Notes: generated from the letters alone by a model not told the origin. A stretch of DNA of 8,822 nucleotides from a bacterium (GCA_021850405.1 JAJZMA010000107.1:1-8822), one strand, 5' to 3'. Counted from the stretch's first letter, positions 1-8,822 are shown. Numbers and translations are program-made.

Positions 1-121
1 GCACCGGGAAGCCGTAGTAGCGCCCCTCGTCCACCAGCAGGTTAAATACCGGGAACCGCCCCGGCGCAAACAGCTCAGGGCGGCTCGGCTGCAGCCAGGC
101 CAGCACCTGCCCATGGAGCAC
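1..121 (-). pseudogene. N-methyltryptophan/sarcosine oxidase-like fragment (5'-truncated)
   Basis: Forty codons read leftward off the window edge. They carry the segment PELFAPGRFPVF followed by EGRYYGFPV, which resembles the substrate-domain stretch of monomeric sarcosine oxidase and N-methyltryptophan oxidase (a block ending in YYGFP). These are FAD enzymes that oxidatively demethylate N-methyl amino acids. In the family about 200 residues, including the N-terminal FAD-binding Rossmann motif, should precede this block. Here an in-frame TGA (128-130) lies two codons before a GTG at 121, and I found no flavoenzyme-like sequence in any minus frame up to about 340. The fragment is therefore probably a decayed or deletion-truncated gene. 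Whether the C-terminal half survives beyond the edge cannot be seen. The family call rests on about 35 residues. Confidence 0.55.
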
Positions 122-356
122 TGATCATGAAACAAGGGCAACGATATGCTCTGGTCCTGTGCCCATGATCCAGCATGCATACGTGCCTCCGAAAGGAACA
201 ATGGCAGGGCCCCCTCCAGCTCCCTCCGCATGCTTCGCCAGCGCAGGCGACGGCTATTGGACCTTCCAGATACCGCGTTCTCAAGGCCCACCATGGGCTA
301 TAGTCAACGCATCAAAGCTGCCGTAATTTTTTGACAACTATGTGAGAGACCATGCA
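122..356. other. Intergenic region between oxidase remnant and membrane-protein gene
   Basis: No convincing gene is present. Short open frames on both strands have no recognisable motifs and no good ribosome site. A small perfect hairpin, GCCCA-CCA-TGGGC, lies at 286-298. A TATAGT hexamer follows at 299-304 and a TTGACA hexamer at 331-336. TTGACA looks like a -35 box, but a matching -10 would fall on the start codon at 357, so it is unlikely to drive the downstream gene as annotated. The oxidase homology breaks off at the left end of this stretch. Confidence 0.4.
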
Positions 357-1277
357 ATGACCAGGAGCGAACGATCCTCAACCAGACTGGCCCCGGTTTT
401 TGCTTCGCTCACCGCTGCACGAGCAAACAGACTGCCGCCAGTTTGCATCGTCACAGGCGAGCCAACATCTGCACGCCTGAGAGGGAGATTGGGGCGCAAT
501 CCGTTCTACTTGCCCCTCGATAAAACACTTCTCGGCATTTATATCAGAAGGCGCCGCGTGGCCAGAAGTTTCTTTTTGTCAACCATGCTTTCCGCACTAG
601 TGGGAATCGCACTGGCAATCCCAGCATCTATAGTTGGAAATGGGCAACCATTTGCCGCCATGGCTTCGACGTTCCTCGTACTCGTAATCCCACTTTTTAT
701 TACTGCCATAGTGCTGCTTGCGAGGCAGGTAACGGCTGTACCGCTCCGCTACATGGTTTTGAAAGCAGACGATGGGACCTGGTGGGTACGGATAAGCAAG
801 CCAAGTCCGGCGTTTGCTGAGGCTCTGCGTCAGGTTACCAGTGCACAGGATGCAGATCCCAGCCTTGGTGGCGCAGCGCCGGCCCTGCCAGCACCAGTCA
901 TCACCTACAGGCGTCGTGATGCATGGAGTCGCGGCTTCTGGTTTGTTGTCGTTGCCCTCCTGTACCAGGGGTCTCTCCTTGCTACATTCGGCTACGCAAT
1001 AGTAGCTGTTGAACTTTGCCTGGCTTTTGGCGTAGCCATGGTTGCAGCATCAGCAAGGCGACACATCCATGTGGGCTCGATCTTTGAACTTACTCCTACC
1101 AATGCGACCTTCCTCCTTGCAATCGCGACCCTGGCCGGCCTGTCTTTCTTCATCTTTCCACCGTCCCCTCTCCCCATCGCAAGCATTGCCGGCGCCATAG
1201 TGGCAGTACTGGTGGTCATTGCGGCGGAATGTGGGTGGAATGGCGCAAGAACACTCCTTGCGCGTCGGCGCCCCTGA
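357..1277 (+). CDS. Multi-pass membrane protein of unknown function
   Basis: I do not recognise this 306-residue protein. Its N-terminal about 65 residues are hydrophilic and contain LPPVCIVTGEP (about residues 26-36), a Cys-x3-Gly-Glu patch of the kind seen at the front of various uncharacterised membrane proteins. No second Cys pair is nearby, so a zinc ribbon is unlikely. Hydrophobic segments lie at about 72-93, 99-123, 193-233 (long enough for two helices), 251-267 and 273-291, giving roughly six membrane passes. A soluble loop of about 65 residues (128-192) splits the two halves. The C-terminus is basic (LLARRRP). ATG at 357 was chosen over GTG at 342 because a weak purine stretch (GAGAG) precedes it, while the GTG has none. 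No partner gene is linked; the next gene starts 329 bases downstream. Confidence 0.75.
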   Translation: MTRSERSSTRLAPVFASLTAARANRLPPVCIVTGEPTSARLRGRLGRNPFYLPLDKTLLGIYIRRRRVARSFFLSTMLSALVGIALAIPASIVGNGQPFAAMASTFLVLVIPLFITAIVLLARQVTAVPLRYMVLKADDGTWWVRISKPSPAFAEALRQVTSAQDADPSLGGAAPALPAPVITYRRRDAWSRGFWFVVVALLYQGSLLATFGYAIVAVELCLAFGVAMVAASARRHIHVGSIFELTPTNATFLLAIATLAGLSFFIFPPSPLPIASIAGAIVAVLVVIAAECGWNGARTLLARRRP

Positions 1278-1403
1278 TCCACACCCTGCGCTCCACCAGC
1301 GGGGCAAGGTGCTTGCCTCCCGCGCCGGGGCTCCCGGTGGCCGGTTCCTGTCGCTGCTTGCCTCTTTTGCCAGATCTTCGAGCAACTGCACAGGGGGAAG
1401 GCC

Positions 1404-1458
1404 CCAGGACGCCGCGCTGCACCTCCTGCCCCAGGAAGCAGAGGTCAGGCGTCCCTGG
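1404..1458. other. Two-tier imperfect hairpin (possible structured RNA or repeat relic)
   Basis: The outer stem pairs CCAGGACGCC (1404-1413) with GGCGTCCCTGG (1448-1458): ten base pairs with one bulged C. An inner stem pairs ACCTCCTGC (1421-1429) with GCAGAGGT (1438-1445): eight base pairs with one bulged C, closing an eight-base loop CCCAGGAA. An asymmetric interior loop (7 and 2 bases) separates the stems. No T-run follows on either strand, so an intrinsic terminator is unlikely. It lies about 150 bases before the katG start. It could be a regulatory RNA structure, a small repeat element, or chance folding in GC-rich DNA. Confidence 0.4.
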
Positions 1459-1561
1459 CCCCGGTACAGGATGGAAGCGCCCGTGCCCGGAGCCTAACTC
1501 AAGAGCCGCCCCGCCCGATGGCAAGGCGTCAAATCGTGCCGGTCGGATAATCTACTCATGA

Positions 1562-3808
<2,247 letters not shown>

Positions 3809-3849
3809 TCATCTCCTGCGACCCGCCTGGCGCGCCACTACAGCAGAGG

Positions 3850-3879
3850 TAGACAAGAAAGGGTCATCGCACCTGTATT
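3850..3879 (+). promoter_or_regulatory. Candidate sigma-70-type promoter for the aldo/keto reductase
   Basis: TAGACA (3850-3855, five of six matches to the -35 consensus) is followed after 18 bases by TGTATT (3874-3879, four of six to the -10). Transcription would begin near 3886, just before the ribosome site, giving a very short leader. The reductase might therefore be expressed separately from katG, although read-through across the 93-base gap is equally possible because no terminator is visible between them. Confidence 0.3.
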
Positions 3880-3901
3880 TCAGGACATTGGAGGAATCCG
3901 C

Positions 3902-4882
3902 ATGAGAACCCGCCTGCTTGGAAATAAACTGTCCGTATCTGCCCAGGGGCTTGGCTGCATGGGTATGTCTGAGTTCTATGGAGAGAGCGACGAGGCTGAG
4001 TGCATCGCCACCATTCACCGGGCTCTTGAACTGGGAGTAAACTTCCTCGACACGGCTGACATGTACGGTCCGTTTACCAACGAGAAACTGGTTGGCAGAG
4101 CCATTGCAGACCGGAGGGACGGAGTAGTACTCGCCACCAAATTTGGCAACGAGCGCAGAGCCGACGGAACCAGGATTGGCGTAAACGGCCGCCCGGAATA
4201 TGTGCACCGTGCATGTGAGGCTTCGCTTGCGCGTCTTGGCGTAGAGCACATAGATCTCTACTACCAGCACCGGGTAGACCCCAATGTCCCTATCGAGGAA
4301 ACCGTTGGTGCAATGGCACAACTGGTTGCCGAGGGAAAGGTCCGCTATCTTGGCCTCTCTGAGGCAGCTCCAGCAACCATGAGGCGTGCGCATGCAACCC
4401 ACCCCATAACAGCTCTCCAGACAGAATGGTCGCTCTGGAGCAGGGATCCAGAAGAAAATGGTGTGCTGGAAACAGTGCGTGAACTGGGGATCGGCTTTGT
4501 CCCCTACTCTCCCCTGGGGCGTGGATTCCTCTCAGGCGCAATCCGCAAAATCGAGGACCTGGCAGAAAACGACTTTCGGCACCACCATCCGAGATTCCAG
4601 GGGGAAAACTTTGCAAAGAACCTGCGGCTGGTGGACAAGGTGGTCGAGATCGCAAGGGAAAAGGGGATCACACCCACCCAGATGGCACTCGCATGGGTAC
4701 TTGCCCAGGGGGACGATGTGGTTCCCATCCCTGGCACGCGGCACCGCAAGTATCTGGAGGAAAATGTTGCGGCCGATGATATAGTCCTTACGGCGGAGGA
4801 GCTTAGCTCACTTGACGAGATATTTCCTCCCGGAGTTACCGCAGGTGACCGGTACGCTGACATGTCAACGGTCAACCGGTAG
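3902..4882 (+). CDS. Aldo/keto reductase
   Basis: This 326-residue protein is a complete single-domain (alpha/beta)8-barrel reductase that uses NADPH to reduce aldehydes and ketones. It most resembles the group with the opening [11 protein letters not shown] and the block [10 protein letters not shown]. The catalytic tetrad is intact: D50 and Y55 (DTADMYG), K80 (ATKFG) and H123 (YYQHRVD). The cofactor phosphate-binding segment near the C-terminus is IPGTR (276-280), followed by the usual L-x-E-N (YLEENVAA). The substrate cannot be predicted; stress-derived carbonyls such as methylglyoxal, pyridoxal or quinones are all plausible for relatives. The start is set by GGAGG at 3890-3894, seven bases before ATG. 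It lies 93 bases after katG on the same strand, suggesting a shared role in oxidative and carbonyl stress, which is inference. Confidence 0.95.
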   Translation: MRTRLLGNKLSVSAQGLGCMGMSEFYGESDEAECIATIHRALELGVNFLDTADMYGPFTNEKLVGRAIADRRDGVVLATKFGNERRADGTRIGVNGRPEYVHRACEASLARLGVEHIDLYYQHRVDPNVPIEETVGAMAQLVAEGKVRYLGLSEAAPATMRRAHATHPITALQTEWSLWSRDPEENGVLETVRELGIGFVPYSPLGRGFLSGAIRKIEDLAENDFRHHHPRFQGENFAKNLRLVDKVVEIAREKGITPTQMALAWVLAQGDDVVPIPGTRHRKYLEENVAADDIVLTAEELSSLDEIFPPGVTAGDRYADMSTVNR

Positions 4883-4890
4883 GGTCGCCT

Positions 4891-4940
4891 GGCTCCGGCC
4901 GATGCAGTAGCCGGCTTGCATACACCCCACTCGCTCGGGG
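4891..4940. terminator. Convergent intergenic region with weak hairpins (possible bidirectional terminator)
   Basis: The 60 bases between the two convergent genes contain CCGGC (4895-4899) pairing with GCCGG (4910-4914), and CCCC (4925-4928) pairing with GGGG (4937-4940). Both stems are short. The only trailing T-run is a CTTT on the plus strand, overlapping the stop region of the opposite gene. The position suits a shared terminator, but the structure is weak. Confidence 0.25.
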
Positions 4941-4942
4941 CT

Positions 4943-6199
4943 TTAGGGGTTGCCTGTGACCGGAGCCATGACCTGAATCACGGGAGTTGGTGCAAGCACT
5001 CCCCAGAGCGTGCTCCAGCCACCAGCACCCCCAAACTGTCCATTGGCAAACATCCAGAGCTCTGAGTTGAGAAACTGGGATTTCCTGATCCAGCCTGTCT
5101 GCCCATAACCCGGGTCAAACACCAGGAACTCTCCCCGCTCCTGCCGCAGGACCAGCACCGCATGCTCTATTTTCCTGCTGCTGCCGACGATCAGGGGGAC
5201 TGGCATTCCCGACTGCAAGCCCCTCTCAATCGCCAGGACGGCTGGCAGGCCTGAGGTCATCTGAGCGGAAGGAAATGTGCTGCGTGCAATCGTGACTGGC
5301 TGGCGATAGAGGAAATAGTGAATCCCAGTGATGGCAGATATCCGGTTAAGCGAGGCTACATACTCAGGTGTCGTCGTGCCAAAGCCTGGAGCTGTCCCAA
5401 GCGTAGGAATGCCCCCATCCTCCTTGAGTATCTTTGCCTGGTCCTGGCTCAGCCTCCGGTTTGGCTCCTTGGCAACAGATGGAATAAAATTGCTCTCAAT
5501 GTCGATAGGGCCCCCCTGGTGCAGGTAAAGTGCAAAGACAGGATCGGCAATCCCCCGCACAGCCTCCTCCACTGTCGACGCACAGCTTGCATTCCACTGC
5601 TGGGTGAGCTGGTTTGACTCCTGCCGGTTCCCATTGAGAATAGCGCCCCCAAACGGCACATTCTCATTGACAACGGTCAGGTTGGCAGCCATCCATGCAG
5701 GAGACTTGCCCCGTATCGCATTGGCAAAGCGCGCAATGGTCGCAATGCTGTTGTGGGCTGCCAGAGCCTTCCACAAATAGCCGACTGCTTCTCTCGACTG
5801 GGATGCGGCAAGAATACGTGAAAACTCAGCCTGCCCGGCTGGTCCAAGCCTTGCAAACTGGGCACCAATACGGGAGTACTGGAATGAATCCAGAATATTG
5901 CCGTTAAACCTGACATCACCGAGCTGAAGCTTCTGCTCTCTGGAAAGAACACGGCTTTCTGCCACAGATTGCGGAAGGCGGTGAAGCAGCCGCACTCGAA
6001 GCAGGAACCGGTCCTGGCGGTGCGGTTCCACTCCCTGCCTGCCAGTTGCCTCCAGGTATCCGGCGACACCTCCTCCACCGAGGGTAAGTACCAGTGCTCC
6101 ACCAAGAAGGCGTGCCCTCCAGCCACGGCGACCTGCCACCTTTCTTTGTGCCGGGGGAGGCGGTACAACAGGTCGTGCCGGGGAGGGGTCAAGCTCCAT
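4943..6199 (-). CDS. Membrane-anchored papain-fold protein resembling peptidase C39
   Basis: The 418-residue protein begins with a Pro-rich, then Arg-rich tail (1-30) and one hydrophobic helix (about 31-48). By the positive-inside rule this leaves residues 50-418 outside the cytoplasm. Residues about 60-195 form an unrecognised, probably helical region. The C-terminal part shows a papain-like active site: C206 in WNASCAST with Q200 six residues earlier (oxyanion-hole position), H346 in EHAVLVL, and D362 in FDPGYG, sixteen residues after the His. This spacing matches C39 bacteriocin-processing peptidases; C58 (YopT-like) enzymes have similar His-Asp spacing, so the exact family is open. The usual Gly after the C39 cysteine is Ala here. 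No transporter domains are attached. It is probably the last gene of the M16 operon. ATG at 6199 is the first possible start after an upstream in-frame stop; only a poorly spaced AAGGA precedes it. Confidence 0.72.
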   Translation of the reverse strand: MELDPSPARPVVPPPPAQRKVAGRRGWRARLLGGALVLTLGGGGVAGYLEATGRQGVEPHRQDRFLLRVRLLHRLPQSVAESRVLSREQKLQLGDVRFNGNILDSFQYSRIGAQFARLGPAGQAEFSRILAASQSREAVGYLWKALAAHNSIATIARFANAIRGKSPAWMAANLTVVNENVPFGGAILNGNRQESNQLTQQWNASCASTVEEAVRGIADPVFALYLHQGGPIDIESNFIPSVAKEPNRRLSQDQAKILKEDGGIPTLGTAPGFGTTTPEYVASLNRISAITGIHYFLYRQPVTIARSTFPSAQMTSGLPAVLAIERGLQSGMPVPLIVGSSRKIEHAVLVLRQERGEFLVFDPGYGQTGWIRKSQFLNSELWMFANGQFGGAGGWSTLWGVLAPTPVIQVMAPVTGNP

Positions 6200-6203
6200 G
6201 TCC

Positions 6204-6272
6204 TTACGCTGACAGATTCAGCAGAGACATCACAGGGACAATATCATCCCAGGTGAGGTGAGCCCGCCGCAT
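6204..6272 (-). CDS. Possible 22-residue peptide between the M16 and C39-like genes
   Basis: An ATG eight bases after the M16 stop opens a 22-codon frame that nearly fills the 81-base gap. It begins MRRAHLTWDD and ends SLLNLSA, a basic start followed by a short hydrophobic stretch. A purine-rich GAAGGGA sits just before it. Its TAA stop overlaps the AAGGA preceding the C39-like gene and lies four bases before that gene's ATG. This arrangement suits translational coupling by termination and re-initiation. It could be a coupling leader, a functional small peptide, a substrate of the flanking peptidases, or chance. It has no Cys and no recognisable leader motif such as Gly-Gly. Confidence 0.3.
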   Translation of the reverse strand: MRRAHLTWDDIVPVMSLLNLSA

Positions 6273-6280
6273 AGTTCCCT

Positions 6281-7669
6281 TCAGGCAAGACCCATGCCGC
6301 TGCGTTGCAGCGGTACTGAGAGTGCTGCCTTGCGAATCCTGTCGGCCGCATCCGACAGGGTCTGGCCCTTTGCGTTGCGTCCAGTCAAGGGATCTGCCGG
6401 GTGTACCAGCACCAGACGCAGCTGCTGCTGGCCAGCCATAACCTGTCTCGCCGCCTGGGAGACATCTGCGGCAGTAACACAGTTATGCCGCGCCACCAGT
6501 TCAGCAGGAGAGAGCAGCTCCTTTCCTGCCCCCCAGCGCCCAGCGTAATGAGAAACAAGGTCGGTAGCCTCCTCGGTGCGTGCGAGTATTGAGGTGGCTA
6601 TCTGTATCCTGGCCCGGGCAAGCTCGGCTGCAGATGGGGGCTCTGCCGCAAGCCTTGCCACCTCCCCCATGGCGAACCGCACCGCCCGCTCCTGCATGCC
6701 TGGGCTAGTGGTCATGTAGAGAGTAAATACCCCCGCATCCTGGAATGCCTGATGGAAAGCTTCCATGTCTGAGGCAAGGCCTGGCTGGTGCCGTACCATG
6801 GTGCGCAGCCGGGACGAATCCCCACAGGAAAGAACCGCCGCCAGAAGGTCAAAAGCCAGTTCCCTTGCTTCGGAAGCCTGGTCTGTGCCGGATGGAACAC
6901 CAGGTACATTCAGCATGATTCGCGTCTGCTGACCCCTCGCTGAAGCAGTGACTGTCTTGCCTACGTACAGCTCTCCTGCACCCCATGTAGCTGGAACACG
7001 GGGAGGATTCTTGCCCGGCGGCATCTTTTCAACCAGCCGCTCAACCTCTGCTGGATCCAGTGTGGCACCACCCCCTATGATGACCGCCATCTTGTGCGGA
7101 TCATAGAACTTGCCGTAATAGTCGACCAGCGCCGGAACTTCGGAGGTTGCAACTACCGACATAACACCGCCAGCGCTCCATGCCATGGGCTGATCGCCCC
7201 CAAACGCCGCCTTGACCATGGCATCTCCCATCCAGGAGATCGGCTCCGCCGCATAGCTGGATAGCTCCTCCAGGACAGTGTTGCGCTCGTTGTGCCATTC
7301 GGCAGCAGGAAACGTAGGCTGAGTCACCATCCTGGTTATAACACGTGCGATTGAGTGCACGTAATGCTTCAGACCTGATGCATAGTAACTGACCATCTCA
7401 GTGCCTGTAAACGCGTTCGCGCTGCCACCGTTCCTCTCGATGGTGTCATTGATTGCATACGCATTCGGATATCCCTTGCACCCCTTGAAGAAAAAGTGCT
7501 CCAGGGCGTGCGCATATCCTGCAGTGGCCGGTGTTTCATCTCTGGAGCCAGCACGTACCATTATCTGCACCTGGACCGTGTCCGCCTCGGGCACATAGAT
7601 GCGGATATACTCCATCCCACTGGAAAGACAGAAACGCTGCGGAACGTACGGAGTCCCCTGATCGTTCAT
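6281..7669 (-). CDS. M16 zinc metallopeptidase subunit (catalytic, HxxEH)
   Basis: This 462-residue M16B-type protein contains the inverted zinc motif HALEH (H54, catalytic base E57, H58). The third zinc ligand is E135, 77 residues after H58, in NERNTVLEEL. The assisting Glu of the family corresponds to E128. The C-terminal half has the second M16 fold, but where substrate-binding subunits have R-E-K-x-G-L-x-Y it reads RHQPGLAS (293-300): the Arg remains and the Tyr is Ser. The protein therefore looks like the zinc-bearing half of a heterodimer. No signal peptide is visible, so it is predicted cytosolic. The frame stays open upstream to 7867, but only the ATG at 7669 fits: AGAGG lies eight bases before it, and the stretch upstream is the end of the neighbouring gene read in another frame. 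It overlaps that gene by four bases (ATGA). Confidence 0.93.
   Translation of the reverse strand: MNDQGTPYVPQRFCLSSGMEYIRIYVPEADTVQVQIMVRAGSRDETPATAGYAHALEHFFFKGCKGYPNAYAINDTIERNGGSANAFTGTEMVSYYASGLKHYVHSIARVITRMVTQPTFPAAEWHNERNTVLEELSSYAAEPISWMGDAMVKAAFGGDQPMAWSAGGVMSVVATSEVPALVDYYGKFYDPHKMAVIIGGGATLDPAEVERLVEKMPPGKNPPRVPATWGAGELYVGKTVTASARGQQTRIMLNVPGVPSGTDQASEARELAFDLLAAVLSCGDSSRLRTMVRHQPGLASDMEAFHQAFQDAGVFTLYMTTSPGMQERAVRFAMGEVARLAAEPPSAAELARARIQIATSILARTEEATDLVSHYAGRWGAGKELLSPAELVARHNCVTAADVSQAARQVMAGQQQLRLVLVHPADPLTGRNAKGQTLSDAADRIRKAALSVPLQRSGMGLA
7666..7669 (-). promoter_or_regulatory. ATGA stop/start overlap coupling the two M16 genes
   Basis: The TGA of the upstream M16 gene (7668-7666) shares bases with the ATG of the downstream one (7669-7667). 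Such four-base overlaps usually couple translation and help keep two subunits at equal amounts. A ribosome site (AGAGG, 7682-7678) lies inside the end of the upstream gene. Confidence 0.8.
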
Positions 7670-8822
7670 GCCACCTGCCTCTGCGGCTTCCCGCATATTG
7701 CACTGCGTAGCGCTGGGGTGATGTCGGAGGGAGCAACAAATACAAGACGCGTCATCTCCAGATTGGCTACGAGGGCCCGTGCCGCGTCGCGCACCTCTTC
7801 TCCGGTGACACTGGCGAGCTGGGCCATGCGCACCCCAGGCGTGGTGACCGCCCCGCCTACCGCCCACTGGTCTGCGAATGCAATCCCACGGCGCAGCGCT
7901 GTCGCGGTCCTGCGCGCCACCCTGGCACAGGCCTGGGCTTTGGCCTTGGAAAGTTCCCGGGCATCCAGCCCACCAGTGGCAGGATCGCCAGTGGCGAGCG
8001 CCCTTATCTGGTCATAGGCTATCTGCAGTGCGGCGGGACCATTGGCAGGAGCCATCCACGTGTCCATGGTAAAGAGGCCTGTGTCACTAAGGATGTTCTG
8101 GCTGCACGAGATGCTGTACACAAGGCCACGTTTCTCTCGCACATCGTAACAGAGGCGGCCCGACATACCAGCACTCAGCGCCGCCTGGAGCACATCAAAG
8201 GCGCGTGCCTTGCGTATGTCCAGCGCTCCGGCAGCATTGCGCAAGGGCGGCATTGGTGTTGATGCGCAAAGGGTAACCATGGGGCTCTCGCCATCTTCAG
8301 TACTCCGGATGCGCACCGTAGAGGTGGGGCTGGCTGGCCACCTTGCTGGTGCCCGCACTATCCTGGCTGTCCCCGAAGAAAGACTCGCAAATACCTCCTC
8401 CACGTCCCGCTCTTTCAGCCCGCCTCCCCCACTGATGACTAGCGCCATGCGGGACGGGTCAAAGACGGTGCCATGAAGCGCAAGCAGCTGCTCTGGAGTC
8501 GCTCCGCCAAGGCCCGCCATGCTCCCAAATAGTGGCCGCGAAAGGGAAGAACCAGAAGCCCAGCTCCCCTCAAAGAAGTGGGAATCAACCCACGAAGAGG
8601 GAGAGTCCTCAGTGGCACGTATCTCCCGCATAAACAGAGCCTTGCGCTTTTTCAGCTCGGCGCCATCTGCAGCAGGCTTGCAGACCAGCTCTCCCATGAG
8701 GTTGAGCAGTTCAGAAGCCCGTTCAGCCGGAGCCAGCATCAGGACCTGGGTGGATTCCATATCGATCCGGGTCTCATACGTGGCGCCCAGTGCCTCCAGA
8801 CGCTCCAGCAATGTCTCAGTTC
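7666..8822 (-). CDS. M16 peptidase-like subunit (substrate-binding, R/Y), N-terminus outside window
   Basis: The 384 visible residues cover most of a bacterial M16 protein. The C-terminal half carries the classic substrate-binding signature RLCYDVREKRGLVYS, with R228 and Y235 (numbering from the window edge). In M16 heterodimers such as the Sphingomonas A1 pair, this Arg/Tyr pair lies in the subunit that lacks the zinc site. The zinc motif, if present, would fall only about 11-15 residues beyond the window edge. Within view, the Glu that would be the third zinc ligand is kept (E66 in FMREI), but the assisting Glu seven residues before it is Arg (R59). This favours a non-catalytic partner. It is the upstream gene of the pair. 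The codon at 8811-8809 is TTG and is internal, since the frame continues to the edge. Any signal peptide would lie outside the window. Confidence 0.9.
   Translation of the reverse strand, partial: TETLLERLEALGATYETRIDMESTQVLMLAPAERASELLNLMGELVCKPAADGAELKKRKALFMREIRATEDSPSSWVDSHFFEGSWASGSSLSRPLFGSMAGLGGATPEQLLALHGTVFDPSRMALVISGGGGLKERDVEEVFASLSSGTARIVRAPARWPASPTSTVRIRSTEDGESPMVTLCASTPMPPLRNAAGALDIRKARAFDVLQAALSAGMSGRLCYDVREKRGLVYSISCSQNILSDTGLFTMDTWMAPANGPAALQIAYDQIRALATGDPATGGLDARELSKAKAQACARVARRTATALRRGIAFADQWAVGGAVTTPGVRMAQLASVTGEEVRDAARALVANLEMTRLVFVAPSDITPALRSAICGKPQRQVA

Noticed and set aside
342..356. GTG at 342 as start of the membrane protein
   Set aside because: No Shine-Dalgarno sequence precedes it. 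The ATG five codons later has a purine-rich stretch at usable spacing, though this is not decisive.
331..359. TTGACA as a -35 box for the membrane-protein gene
   Set aside because: The matching -10 position overlaps the ATG at 357, which would place transcription start inside the gene, and no TATAAT-like hexamer is there.
1310..1364. Direct repeat TGCTTGCCTC in two copies
   Set aside because: Only ten bases and two copies, with no flanking symmetry, so chance similarity is adequate.
1216..1561. Overlapping open frames on both strands in the gap before katG
   Set aside because: They overlap the end of the membrane-protein gene, lack ribosome sites, and translate to Arg/Pro/Gly-rich sequence with no family resemblance.
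3809..4402. Minus-strand open frame opposite the reductase
   Set aside because: It is antisense to a well-supported aldo/keto reductase, has no motif, and runs across the katG-reductase gap only because stops are sparse.
5677..6192. Alternative minus frame of 171 codons within the C39-like gene
   Set aside because: It shares the strand but is shifted in frame. The main frame has the membrane helix and catalytic motifs, and this one shows none.
7670..7867. 66-codon upstream extension of the catalytic M16 subunit
   Set aside because: It lies within the neighbouring M16 gene in another frame and is His/Arg/Gly-rich unlike any M16 N-terminus, whereas the ATG at 7669 has a ribosome site and the ATGA overlap.

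Overview
The window looks bacterial: Shine-Dalgarno-led genes, a GTG start on katG, an ATGA stop/start overlap, and moderately high GC by eye. I could not place the lineage. Codon use is a little odd for this base composition: by my hand count about 7 of 23 Ile codons in katG are ATA. Nothing in the window marks a plasmid, phage or insertion sequence, and I saw no tRNA, rRNA or CRISPR array.

Left part (1-1606). The window opens with a minus-strand remnant of an N-methyltryptophan/sarcosine oxidase-like flavoenzyme. It has no N-terminal half and is closed by an in-frame stop at 128-130. A plus-strand gene follows for a multi-pass membrane protein of unknown function (357-1277). A 329-base gap then holds no convincing gene but does contain a two-tier imperfect hairpin (1404-1458) and the leader of katG.

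Middle part (1607-4882, plus strand). A full-length catalase-peroxidase (KatG) has all its expected catalytic residues. After 93 bases comes an aldo/keto reductase with an intact Asp/Tyr/Lys/His tetrad, its own strong ribosome site and a possible promoter. The pair reads as peroxide and carbonyl detoxification, though co-regulation is not shown.

Right part (8822-4943, minus strand). A tightly packed operon converges on the katG/reductase pair. It encodes, in order: an M16 peptidase-like subunit with the Arg/Tyr substrate-binding pair (N-terminus outside the window); a second M16 subunit with the HxxEH zinc site but without the Tyr of that pair, overlapping the first gene by 4 bases; a possible 22-codon peptide; and a membrane-anchored papain-fold protein resembling peptidase C39, with Gln/Cys/His/Asp in the right spacing. 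The two M16 proteins look like complementary halves of a heterodimeric protease. Their linkage to an outward-facing C39-like domain, with a tiny ORF between them, suggests a peptide-processing cassette. This is the part of the window most likely to hold something undescribed. The substrate is unknown, and no exporter or modifying enzyme is visible here.
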